From contig JBELIG010000070.1 of NCBI GenBank assembly GCA_042091035.1, forward strand, positions 1-13,870: a stretch of 13,870 bases of DNA. Direction: 5' to 3'. The first letter of the stretch is position 1. The number at the start of each line of letters is the position of its first letter. The notes beneath the pieces are model-generated. The model had not been told where the DNA came from and did not search any database. It saw only the letters and a list, made by a program, of their open reading frames with translations. Positions 1-5,440 of the stretch are shown in pieces. This stretch comes from AM-2324 sp042091035. Its GTDB lineage: Bacteria > Bacteroidota > Bacteroidia > Chitinophagales > Saprospiraceae. The translations under genes were made by a program, and so were the position numbers.

Positions 1-429
1 CCTCGGTTTAGTGAACAAATCACTATGCTTTCTCCAACGAGCTACATAAATACTTTGTTGGCTCAAATGGAGCAAGAAAGTTTTGTCCAGGTGCCTATTT
101 TTGAACAAGGGAAGATTCTTGATATTATCAATTGTCAAACTGTTGTTCGTTGGATGGCGGATTGCATTAAGCCTTCTGGGAGTTTAGATGTAAATGCTGT
201 TAAAATTAAAGCATTACTATCTTATGTTGAATTTAAAAGAAACTTCAAATTCATTGAGAAATCTGCATCATTATATGAAGCTTACGCATATTTTGTTGAA
301 CATCGGAAAACTGCTGATATCCATTTAGATGGTTTATTTATAAGTGCGGATGGGCAAGAAAATTCAAAGATACTTGGCTTGATAACATTGGATGAAATCG
401 TCGGTGCTCTTGGTATTAAGGAGCTATAA
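1..429 (+). CDS. CBS-domain protein, 5' end outside the window
   Basis: The reading frame is open from the first base. The eight codons before the first ATG (position 25) read PRFSEQIT and fit the start of a CBS motif, so I treat this as a gene truncated by the window edge rather than one starting at 25. Two CBS-like halves are visible. The first holds SYINTLLAQMEQESFVQVPI followed by GKILDIINCQTVVRWMA. The second holds SASLYEAYAYFVEH and later SKILGLITLDEIVGAL. Both follow the usual CBS pattern, in which a helix is followed by a strand and then 'G.itl.Di'. CBS pairs (Bateman modules) usually bind adenine nucleotides and regulate an attached domain. Any attached domain lies upstream and is unseen. 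The gene ends at TAA 427-429, just before a shared terminator, and converges with the SPOR lipoprotein gene. Confidence is good for the fold and low for a specific role. Confidence 0.75.
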   Translation, partial: PRFSEQITMLSPTSYINTLLAQMEQESFVQVPIFEQGKILDIINCQTVVRWMADCIKPSGSLDVNAVKIKALLSYVEFKRNFKFIEKSASLYEAYAYFVEHRKTADIHLDGLFISADGQENSKILGLITLDEIVGALGIKEL

Positions 430-446
430 TCTAAGGCCAAAATTTA

Positions 447-483
447 AAAAAGGATTATTCCAAGTCTTGGAATAATCCTTTTT
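447..483. terminator. Bidirectional rho-independent terminator between convergent genes
   Basis: An 18-base arm (447-464) is the exact reverse complement of 466-483, with one central base at 465. The core is GGATTATTCCAAG and its complement. A-run and T-run flanks give a U-tract in either direction. It lies 17 bases after the plus-strand stop codon (429) and 3 bases after the minus-strand stop codon (487), so it can end both transcripts. Confidence 0.9.
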
Positions 484-486
484 GTT

Positions 487-1050
487 TTAATTGGTAGTTT
501 CAATAACTGAATCAACAGCTACACGTTGTCCGTCTTTATAGGAAACGACCCAGGCATCTATAATCCCTATCTCCATGAGGTGTTTTTGGAGTGCTTTAGC
601 ATCTTCATAGTCTCTAAATCTGCCTAGAGATATCTTTTGTAATGATTCTTGATCCTCTATGCTTAATTCATCTGTAGTTTCAATATCAGCATTGATCTTA
701 TTTGTACCGAATGCACCGATTTGAACTCTAAACCAAATTCCATAATCATCGGAGGATGCCTTCATCTCCGTAGTAACCTGACTTAATTGCTCCTGATTTG
801 CCAGTAGCTTTTGTTGCATGGCTTCATTCTCCGACATTAGTTGTTGATTCATTTTTTCGAGCTGAATCTTATTGTCTTGGAGATTTTGATTCTTTTGGTA
901 CATGGTTTCTACCTGACTTTTCATGCCAGTCAATTCTGTTTCTACCTGTTCCACTTTTTGTTGATTTACTAAGGCCTGATTTTGGGCATCTTTTGTGGCT
1001 TTACACGAAAACAGCAAGAGAGGCATGCAGACTAAGATCAATTGTCTCAT
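487..1050 (-). CDS. SPOR-domain coiled-coil lipoprotein
   Basis: A 187-residue protein. The N-terminus is a lipoprotein signal: a short basic start, a hydrophobic stretch, then the lipobox LFSC with the lipidated cysteine at residue 16. Residues about 20-98 are rich in Q, E, K and N with heptad-like spacing, which predicts a long coiled coil. Residues about 105-178 fit a SPOR domain: the first strand WFRVQIGAF, then the LGRFRDYEDAKALQKHL signature, then the final strand AWVVSYKDG. SPOR domains bind denuded peptidoglycan, commonly at division sites. I infer an envelope-anchored protein whose coiled coil spans from the membrane to the cell wall. It is probably in the outer membrane, since residue 17 is K rather than an Asp retention signal. 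It is transcribed alone, convergent with the CBS gene. No specific gene name is justified. Confidence 0.85.
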   Translation of the reverse strand: MRQLILVCMPLLLFSCKATKDAQNQALVNQQKVEQVETELTGMKSQVETMYQKNQNLQDNKIQLEKMNQQLMSENEAMQQKLLANQEQLSQVTTEMKASSDDYGIWFRVQIGAFGTNKINADIETTDELSIEDQESLQKISLGRFRDYEDAKALQKHLMEIGIIDAWVVSYKDGQRVAVDSVIETTN

Positions 1051-1287
1051 GGTTTTAAGAATTTTGTTTTAAATAAATATATCCTGTAAAATAACCCATA
1101 TAATTTTACTTTATGTATGAATCTAAAGTTCATTTCTTAAATGAGTTGAATATTAGGATCAATAGTAGTACAGATTGATTTTTTTTATAGTTCCATTGAT
1201 TACATTGGATTATTAGCTGAATGGATATTAGGTAAATAAACTAATACTAGATTTTTATGTTTATAGTGTAAATAAAAATTTAATAAT
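1051..1287. other. Divergent AT-rich intergenic region
   Basis: This 237-base spacer separates the divergent SPOR lipoprotein and Lacal_2735-family genes, so promoters for both should lie here. It is very AT-rich and I see no convincing ORF or RNA gene. TATATTTA (minus strand, just upstream of the SPOR gene) and TATGTTTA (plus strand, near 1257) resemble the Bacteroidota -7 element TAnnTTTG. Neither has a clear TTTG partner at -33, so I do not call promoters. Confidence 0.5.
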
Positions 1288-1473
1288 ATGTTTGGTCTAT
1301 TTAAGAAAAAATCAAAAATTGATATCCTTCAAAAGAAGTACGACGGTCTAATGGAGGATTACCATAGAATATCAAAAATCAACAGAAGGGAGGCAGACAA
1401 AAAGTTTGTAGAAGCTGAAGCTGTAATGAAAGAGATTGATGCTATAATCGAAAGTAAGGAAGCAAATAAATAA
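1288..1473 (+). CDS. Lacal_2735-family small protein
   Basis: A 61-residue, highly charged protein starting MFGLFKKKSKIDILQKKY and containing the SKINRREADKKFVEAEAVMK block. I recognise this as the Lacal_2735 family, a set of short Bacteroidota proteins of unknown function with a conserved MFG(L/I)FKKKS start, an (S/T)INR motif and a helical, glutamate-rich tail. No signal peptide or membrane segment is visible, so it should be cytoplasmic and mostly helical. It lies 40 bases before the alpha/beta hydrolase gene with no terminator between them, so co-transcription is possible. The family name comes from recall of its pattern. No function is known to me. Confidence 0.8.
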   Translation: MFGLFKKKSKIDILQKKYDGLMEDYHRISKINRREADKKFVEAEAVMKEIDAIIESKEANK

Positions 1474-1513
1474 TTAATTGCTATCTTAGTTTTTTTGATC
1501 AAAACAACTCTTT

Positions 1514-2290
1514 ATGCTTCATTATTCAATTGTTAAACACGCCAGTTCAGAAGAGTGGGTAACTTTCATTCATGGTGCTGGTGGTAGTTCTTCAATTTGG
1601 TATAAGCAATTAAGGTCGTTTAGTTCAAAATATAATGTATTGCTTGTTGATTTGAGAGGACATGGTAAATCAAAACAACCTTCCTATGCTAATCTGAAGC
1701 GTTATACATTCAATACAATAGGCGATGACGTTATAAATGTATTAGATCATCTCCAGTTAAAAGAGAGTCATTTCGTAGGTATTTCTTTAGGTACTATTAT
1801 TATTCGTGAAATTGCAGAACGATACCCAGAACGTGTTCGAAGCATGATAATGGGCGGCGCTGTAATGAAACTTAATTTGAAAGGTCAAGTATTAATGCGT
1901 ATAGCAGATTTAGTTAAATCTGTAATACCGTATTTAGTCTTATACAAATTACTAGCCTTTATAATCATGCCTAGAAAGACCCATAAGGAATCTAGGAATC
2001 TTTTTGTGAAGGAAGCTAAAAAACTCTACCAGAAAGAATTCAAACGATGGTTTACTTTGATCGCTGAGGTGAATGGTCTCCTTTCATTTTTTAGGTTTAA
2101 AGATTCTGGTATACCAACCCTATACATAATGGGTGAGGAAGATCATATGTTCCTCCCTTCAATTTCTAAGTTAGTTGAAAACCATGAAACAGCAGAATTA
2201 TTTGTAATCCCATCCTGTGGCCATGTGGTAAATGTAGAGCAACCGAAAATTTTCAATGATAAATCTGTCAGTTGGTTGATGAATAACTGA
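1514..2290 (+). CDS. Cytoplasmic alpha/beta hydrolase
   Basis: A 258-residue single-domain alpha/beta-hydrolase fold protein, the usual length for the family. Visible elements are the oxyanion-hole HGAGG at 20-24, the strand and turn VDLRGHGKS at 45-53, the nucleophile elbow GISLG with Ser91, the acid strand YIMGEEDHMF with Asp210, and the catalytic His237 in CGHVVNVEQP. The triad is complete, so the enzyme should be active as an esterase, lipase-like hydrolase or C-C bond hydrolase. The substrate cannot be told from sequence. There is no signal peptide. A moderately hydrophobic stretch near 136-152 lies in the cap region and is not a clear membrane helix. The stop codon is 21 bases before the next hydrolase gene, which suggests one transcript ending at the terminator at 3574. 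Confidence 0.88.
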   Translation: MLHYSIVKHASSEEWVTFIHGAGGSSSIWYKQLRSFSSKYNVLLVDLRGHGKSKQPSYANLKRYTFNTIGDDVINVLDHLQLKESHFVGISLGTIIIREIAERYPERVRSMIMGGAVMKLNLKGQVLMRIADLVKSVIPYLVLYKLLAFIIMPRKTHKESRNLFVKEAKKLYQKEFKRWFTLIAEVNGLLSFFRFKDSGIPTLYIMGEEDHMFLPSISKLVENHETAELFVIPSCGHVVNVEQPKIFNDKSVSWLMNN

Positions 2291-2311
2291 CATTGATACA
2301 AACCACTATTT

Positions 2312-3559
2312 ATGAAACGTTTTTTATCCACAATCTTATTATCAAGCTATTTGATAATAGCTTATGGCCAACCATTGCATTGTGATGGAAGCCGCTATCT
2401 AGTTTCTGTTTTTGATGAAGTATCAGAAACATTAAATATTAAATTTGGTGAGAACATAACTGTCTCTGGAGAAACCAAAGAACTCCTAGTTGATGTTTTC
2501 GAACCTGTAGGAGATGCATTCACAGAACGTCCACTACTTCTGCTTTTACATGGAGGATCCTATGTAGGTGGGAATAAAGAATCTTTGCACGAAATTTGTA
2601 GAAATTATGCTCAAAGAGGTTATGTAGCTGCAACCATGTCTTATCGTTTGTATGATGGACCACTCATCCCATTGCCAGATTCTCTTGATCTAGTAGAAGT
2701 AGTTATTCAGTCAGTTGAAGATGCTTATGCCGGACTTCGATTTTTTATTGATGACAGTAAAAATGGGCCTAATACATTTGGTATAGATGCTGATATGATA
2801 TTTCTTGGAGGCACATCAGCTGGGGGTATAACAGCTGTAAGCACGGCTTACCTCGATGAGGAAGATTCAATACCGGATTTTATGGCTGAGTTTATTGATC
2901 CAGATTTTGGCTTGAGTGGTAATTCAAATGATTTAACAATTATTAATCCAGAGATCAAGGGAATACTGAATTTTTCAGGGGCTACCTATAATGTTTCATG
3001 GATGGATGAGAATGATGAACCTATCTTTAGTGCCCATGATGATGGAGATAATGTTGTTCCTTATGGTGTGGGTTTTGCAAGTCCATTTTTTGGCATTCCA
3101 TTAGTAAGCCTTCAAGGTTCTGAAGCAATAGAAGCTAAAGCCACTGAATTAGGAATAGTAAATGAACTTTTAACGTTTGAAAATTCATTGGGTCATGTTT
3201 CTTATTTCAATAATCTAGCTTCGGATAAAGCAATAGAGGTTTTTACTAAGTCAAGTATCTTTGTAGAAGCTATCGTCTGTGAAGGCATAAGTTCAGTTTC
3301 CAATTCACTTGGATTACAAACGATAAATGCTTATCCAAATCCAAGTTCGGGAGTTATGACAATTGATTTTGATCCTAGTATTGATTTGAGATACTTAGAG
3401 GTTTATAATCAATTGGGGCAACTAGTTTATAAGGCCTCAGATTTTAGTTCAAATATTCAGATTTCCAAAGCAGAAACCGGTTCAGGTTTGTTCTTTGTGA
3501 AAGGAAAGAATAGTGAACGAATAGAGATTATTCAACCGCTAAAGATAATAATGAACTAA
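2312..3559 (+). CDS. Secreted carboxylesterase-like hydrolase with T9SS sorting domain
   Basis: A 415-residue protein. Residues 1-19 form a signal peptide, with probable cleavage at AYG/Q. The catalytic domain is an alpha/beta hydrolase of the carboxylesterase/BD-FAE type. The oxyanion HGG is at 80-82, followed by GYVAATMSYRL. The nucleophile elbow GGTSAGG gives Ser169. A probable acid is among the aspartates of HDDGDNVVPY (242-251), and the probable catalytic histidine is His295 in SLGHVSYF. After a short linker, residues about 338-415 form a type A C-terminal sorting domain starting YPNPSSG (341-347), with the typical LEVYNQLGQLVY core. This predicts export by the Sec and type IX secretion systems, then surface attachment or release. 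It could remove acyl groups from polysaccharide, but the substrate is inferred only. It is the last gene before a strong terminator and probably co-transcribed with the preceding hydrolase. Confidence 0.9.
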   Translation: MKRFLSTILLSSYLIIAYGQPLHCDGSRYLVSVFDEVSETLNIKFGENITVSGETKELLVDVFEPVGDAFTERPLLLLLHGGSYVGGNKESLHEICRNYAQRGYVAATMSYRLYDGPLIPLPDSLDLVEVVIQSVEDAYAGLRFFIDDSKNGPNTFGIDADMIFLGGTSAGGITAVSTAYLDEEDSIPDFMAEFIDPDFGLSGNSNDLTIINPEIKGILNFSGATYNVSWMDENDEPIFSAHDDGDNVVPYGVGFASPFFGIPLVSLQGSEAIEAKATELGIVNELLTFENSLGHVSYFNNLASDKAIEVFTKSSIFVEAIVCEGISSVSNSLGLQTINAYPNPSSGVMTIDFDPSIDLRYLEVYNQLGQLVYKASDFSSNIQISKAETGSGLFFVKGKNSERIEIIQPLKIIMN

Positions 3560-3573
3560 TTTTTAAATTTAAG

Positions 3574-3610
3574 AAACCCTGAACCTTAAAGTTCAGGGTT
3601 TTCTTTTTTC
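3574..3610 (+). terminator. Rho-independent terminator
   Basis: An 11-bp perfect stem pairs AAACCCTGAAC (3574-3584) with GTTCAGGGTTT (3591-3601), with a six-base loop. A T-rich tail runs to about 3610. It lies 14 bases after the stop codon of the T9SS hydrolase. Confidence 0.92.
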
Positions 3611-3636
3611 TATTGATTCAAATTATACAACTTACT

Positions 3637-4545
3637 ATGCTTAGAGCAATGTTTCCCTTCAATACTTTTAATTTAATTGGACTCGTTTTTTGTTGTTGTC
3701 TAGTTTCTTCGTGTGCAAAAGTTGAAGATTCTACTGAGACAACATCGGATACTTTAGATCTTTTAAACGTTTATGATCTAACTTATCCTTTGCCAGAATT
3801 ATTGGTTAGCGGTCATAGGGGGATTAAGAATCACGATGAACTTCCAGAAAACTGTTTGGAGACTTTTATGAAGCTCAAATCGGAGGGGAACATGATTATA
3901 GAGTGTGATGTATTGATGACTAGAGATAGTGTATTAATACTCATGCATGACAACACTTTGGAGCGAACGACAACTGGAAACGGTGTAGTGCGTGAAATAA
4001 ACTGGTCAGATATGGCTCAGTATAAGTTGATAACAAATAAAAAGGAGACTCTATTTAATATCCCTCGTTTCATAGAAATCCTGGAATGGGCTGTTGAATC
4101 AAAAACTATTTTGAGTGTAGATATAAAACGATCAGTTCCTGTAGAATTAGTAATAGACTTGATCCGTCGAGCAAATGCCACTGAGTATTGTATGCTTATT
4201 TCTTATACTTTGAATCAAGCAGAGAAAGTATATCGCTTAGCACCAGAGTTTATGCAGTCGGTTTCTGTAAGGAATTTGGAAGAACACCATAGGTGGAAGC
4301 AATCAATGATTCCACCAAGCCGAACTATTGCATTCACAGGTACAAGAAGATCACCTGCCGCTCTCTATCAAAAATTACATGCTGATGGAGTAGCATGCAT
4401 CTTTGGTACCTTAGGGAATATTGATGCGCAAGCTGCTAGCCAAGGGGACAAAATTTATATAGAACTTATAGAAGAAGGAGTAGATATTTTTGCTACCGAT
4501 AGACCTTTAGCCTTATTGAAGATCTTAAAAGCATATAAATATTAA
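3637..4545 (+). CDS. Lipoprotein glycerophosphodiester phosphodiesterase
   Basis: GDPD-family TIM-barrel enzyme, expected to split glycerophosphodiesters into glycerol 3-phosphate and an alcohol. I start at ATG 3637 (302 residues). The open frame extends to a TTG at 3613, but that start sits next to the upstream terminator tail, and ATG 3649 is also possible. A hydrophobic segment ends at lipobox VSSC with Cys26, predicting a membrane-anchored lipoprotein. Catalytic and metal residues are present: His60 and Arg61 in GHRG, Glu71 and Asn72 in PENC, Glu89 and Asp91 in IECDV, and His104 and Asp105 in MHDNTLERTTTG. Asp162 and Lys164 lie in SVDIKR, and the late ATDRP motif is at 286-290. Length is normal for the family. 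The gene has its own terminator candidate about 130 bases downstream. The family call is firm. The physiological substrate, perhaps lipid- or teichoic-like phosphodiesters in the environment, is not known. Confidence 0.9.
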   Translation: MLRAMFPFNTFNLIGLVFCCCLVSSCAKVEDSTETTSDTLDLLNVYDLTYPLPELLVSGHRGIKNHDELPENCLETFMKLKSEGNMIIECDVLMTRDSVLILMHDNTLERTTTGNGVVREINWSDMAQYKLITNKKETLFNIPRFIEILEWAVESKTILSVDIKRSVPVELVIDLIRRANATEYCMLISYTLNQAEKVYRLAPEFMQSVSVRNLEEHHRWKQSMIPPSRTIAFTGTRRSPAALYQKLHADGVACIFGTLGNIDAQAASQGDKIYIELIEEGVDIFATDRPLALLKILKAYKY

Positions 4546-4675
4546 AGTTTTCTTAATATTTAATGATTTTGATTAATTCTACAGAATTATTCTAATATTT
4601 AAATAGAAATTCATTGTAATTAATTGTTGATGCTTAATGCTCAATAATTAAGACGAAACATTATATGCAATTAAT

Positions 4676-4711
4676 GAATCCTGAGGATGTTCTTCTCGGG
4701 ATTTCCTTTTT
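4676..4711 (+). terminator. Probable terminator downstream of the GDPD gene
   Basis: A nine-pair stem joins AATCCTGAG (4677-4685) to CTCGGGATT (4695-4703), with one G-T wobble. It may extend inward by two more pairs, giving a five-base loop. The tail TTCCTTTTT follows. It lies 131 bases after the GDPD stop codon and before the CIA30 gene. Distance and the interrupted T-run lower the confidence. Confidence 0.6.
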
Positions 4712-4754
4712 AAACTGAATTTGATTTTTTTTTGTTAGTAAAGAAAAAATCTAC

Positions 4755-5285
4755 ATGACTGTTTTCTACTCACTCCTAGTTTCTACCTTGATGAATATAT
4801 TAACAATTGTTGATTTTAAGACAGATACTTCAATGGATAATTGGTTTGTCGTCAATGATGGTGTCATGGGTGGTTTGTCCCAGGGATCATTTGAATTCAA
4901 TGCAGAAGGCTATGCAACCTTCAAGGGTACTATCTCACTCGATAATTATGGCGGTTTTTCTTCGATTAGATATCGCTCTGATCAAATGGATGTTTCTAGC
5001 TATTCAAAAATTGCCATTCGCTTAAAGGGCGATGCAAAAAAGTATCAATTACGCCTAAAGACATCCTCGAGGGATTACTATTCCTATGTAACTGAATTCA
5101 AAACTAGTGGTTCATGGGAAACTATTATTATCGATCTAAATGATTTATATCCGAGCTTTAGGGGGCAGCAACTCAGGAAGCCTAATTTTCCTACTAAAAC
5201 TATTGGAGAACTGGGTTTTTTGTTCGGAAATAAAAAAGTGGAATCCTTTGAATTGAATATTGAACAAATATTTTTATTAAAGTAA
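4755..5285 (+). CDS. CIA30-family protein (NDUFAF1-like fold)
   Basis: A 176-residue protein covered almost fully by a CIA30 domain (complex I intermediate-associated protein 30, a galactose-binding-like beta sandwich). Diagnostic blocks are NWFVVNDGVMGGLSQGSF (29-46), then FKGTISLDNYGGFSSIR (56-72), the GDAKKYQLRLKTS strand, and the closing IGELGFLFGNKKVESFELNIEQI. In mitochondria NDUFAF1 helps assemble complex I. Bacterial members are stand-alone and mostly uncharacterised, so a role in NADH dehydrogenase assembly should not be assumed. Start ATG 4755 gives a short hydrophobic N-terminus without a clear cleavage site. ATG 4791 (MNILTIVDFK) would give a more typical cytoplasmic start. It is a solitary gene between two probable terminators. 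Family confidence is high, role unknown. Confidence 0.87.
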   Translation: MTVFYSLLVSTLMNILTIVDFKTDTSMDNWFVVNDGVMGGLSQGSFEFNAEGYATFKGTISLDNYGGFSSIRYRSDQMDVSSYSKIAIRLKGDAKKYQLRLKTSSRDYYSYVTEFKTSGSWETIIIDLNDLYPSFRGQQLRKPNFPTKTIGELGFLFGNKKVESFELNIEQIFLLK

Positions 5286-5305
5286 AGCATTAATTTATTT
5301 GAATT

Positions 5306-5335
5306 ATCCAGTTTGGATTAAAATTTTCTTTTTTT
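5306..5335 (+). terminator. Weak terminator candidate after the CIA30 gene
   Basis: A short five-pair hairpin, ATCCA (5306-5310) with TGGAT (5314-5318), is followed by an AT stretch and an eight-base T-run ending at 5335. The stem is short and the T-run starts about ten bases after it, so this is tentative. Confidence 0.35.
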
Positions 5336-5384
5336 AAGATTTACTTCTATAATCTTCTCAAAATTTAAATTCTTAAGCTTATTT

Positions 5385-5422
5385 AATTAATTTTCAAATA
5401 ACAGATTGTTATTCAGTTAATT
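5385..5422. repeat. Nested inverted repeat upstream of the regulator gene
   Basis: The inner arms AATAAC (5397-5402) and GTTATT (5408-5413) are exact inverted repeats around a five-base centre. The outer arms AATTAA (5385-5390) and TTAATT (5417-5422) also match. The structure ends 18 bases before the regulator start. It could be a dyad for autoregulation or a weak leader hairpin. The AT-rich background makes chance plausible. Confidence 0.3.
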
Positions 5423-5440
5423 GGATTAATAAGTTTAGTC

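Noticed and set aside
25..429. Complete 134-residue CBS protein starting at ATG 25.
   Set aside because: The frame stays open to base 1 and the upstream residues fit the CBS domain, so the gene is most likely truncated by the window.
798..1058. Plus-strand open frame of 86 codons.
   Set aside because: It lies antisense to the well-supported SPOR lipoprotein gene and its translation has no recognisable domain.
1163..1170. TAGTAGTA as a second copy of the susC-upstream motif.
   Set aside because: It matches only part of GTAGTAGTG, is not repeated, and lies upstream of an unrelated small gene.
3613..3636. TTG 3613 as the start of the GDPD gene.
   Set aside because: It lies three bases after the terminator T-tail and adds eight residues that do not improve the lipoprotein signal. 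ATG 3637 or 3649 fits better.
5406..5437. Promoter TTG ... TAAGTTTA with 21-base spacing just before the regulator.
   Set aside because: Transcription would start at or after the TTG 5441 start codon and force use of ATG 5471, which destroys the signal peptide. The match is also partial in AT-rich DNA.
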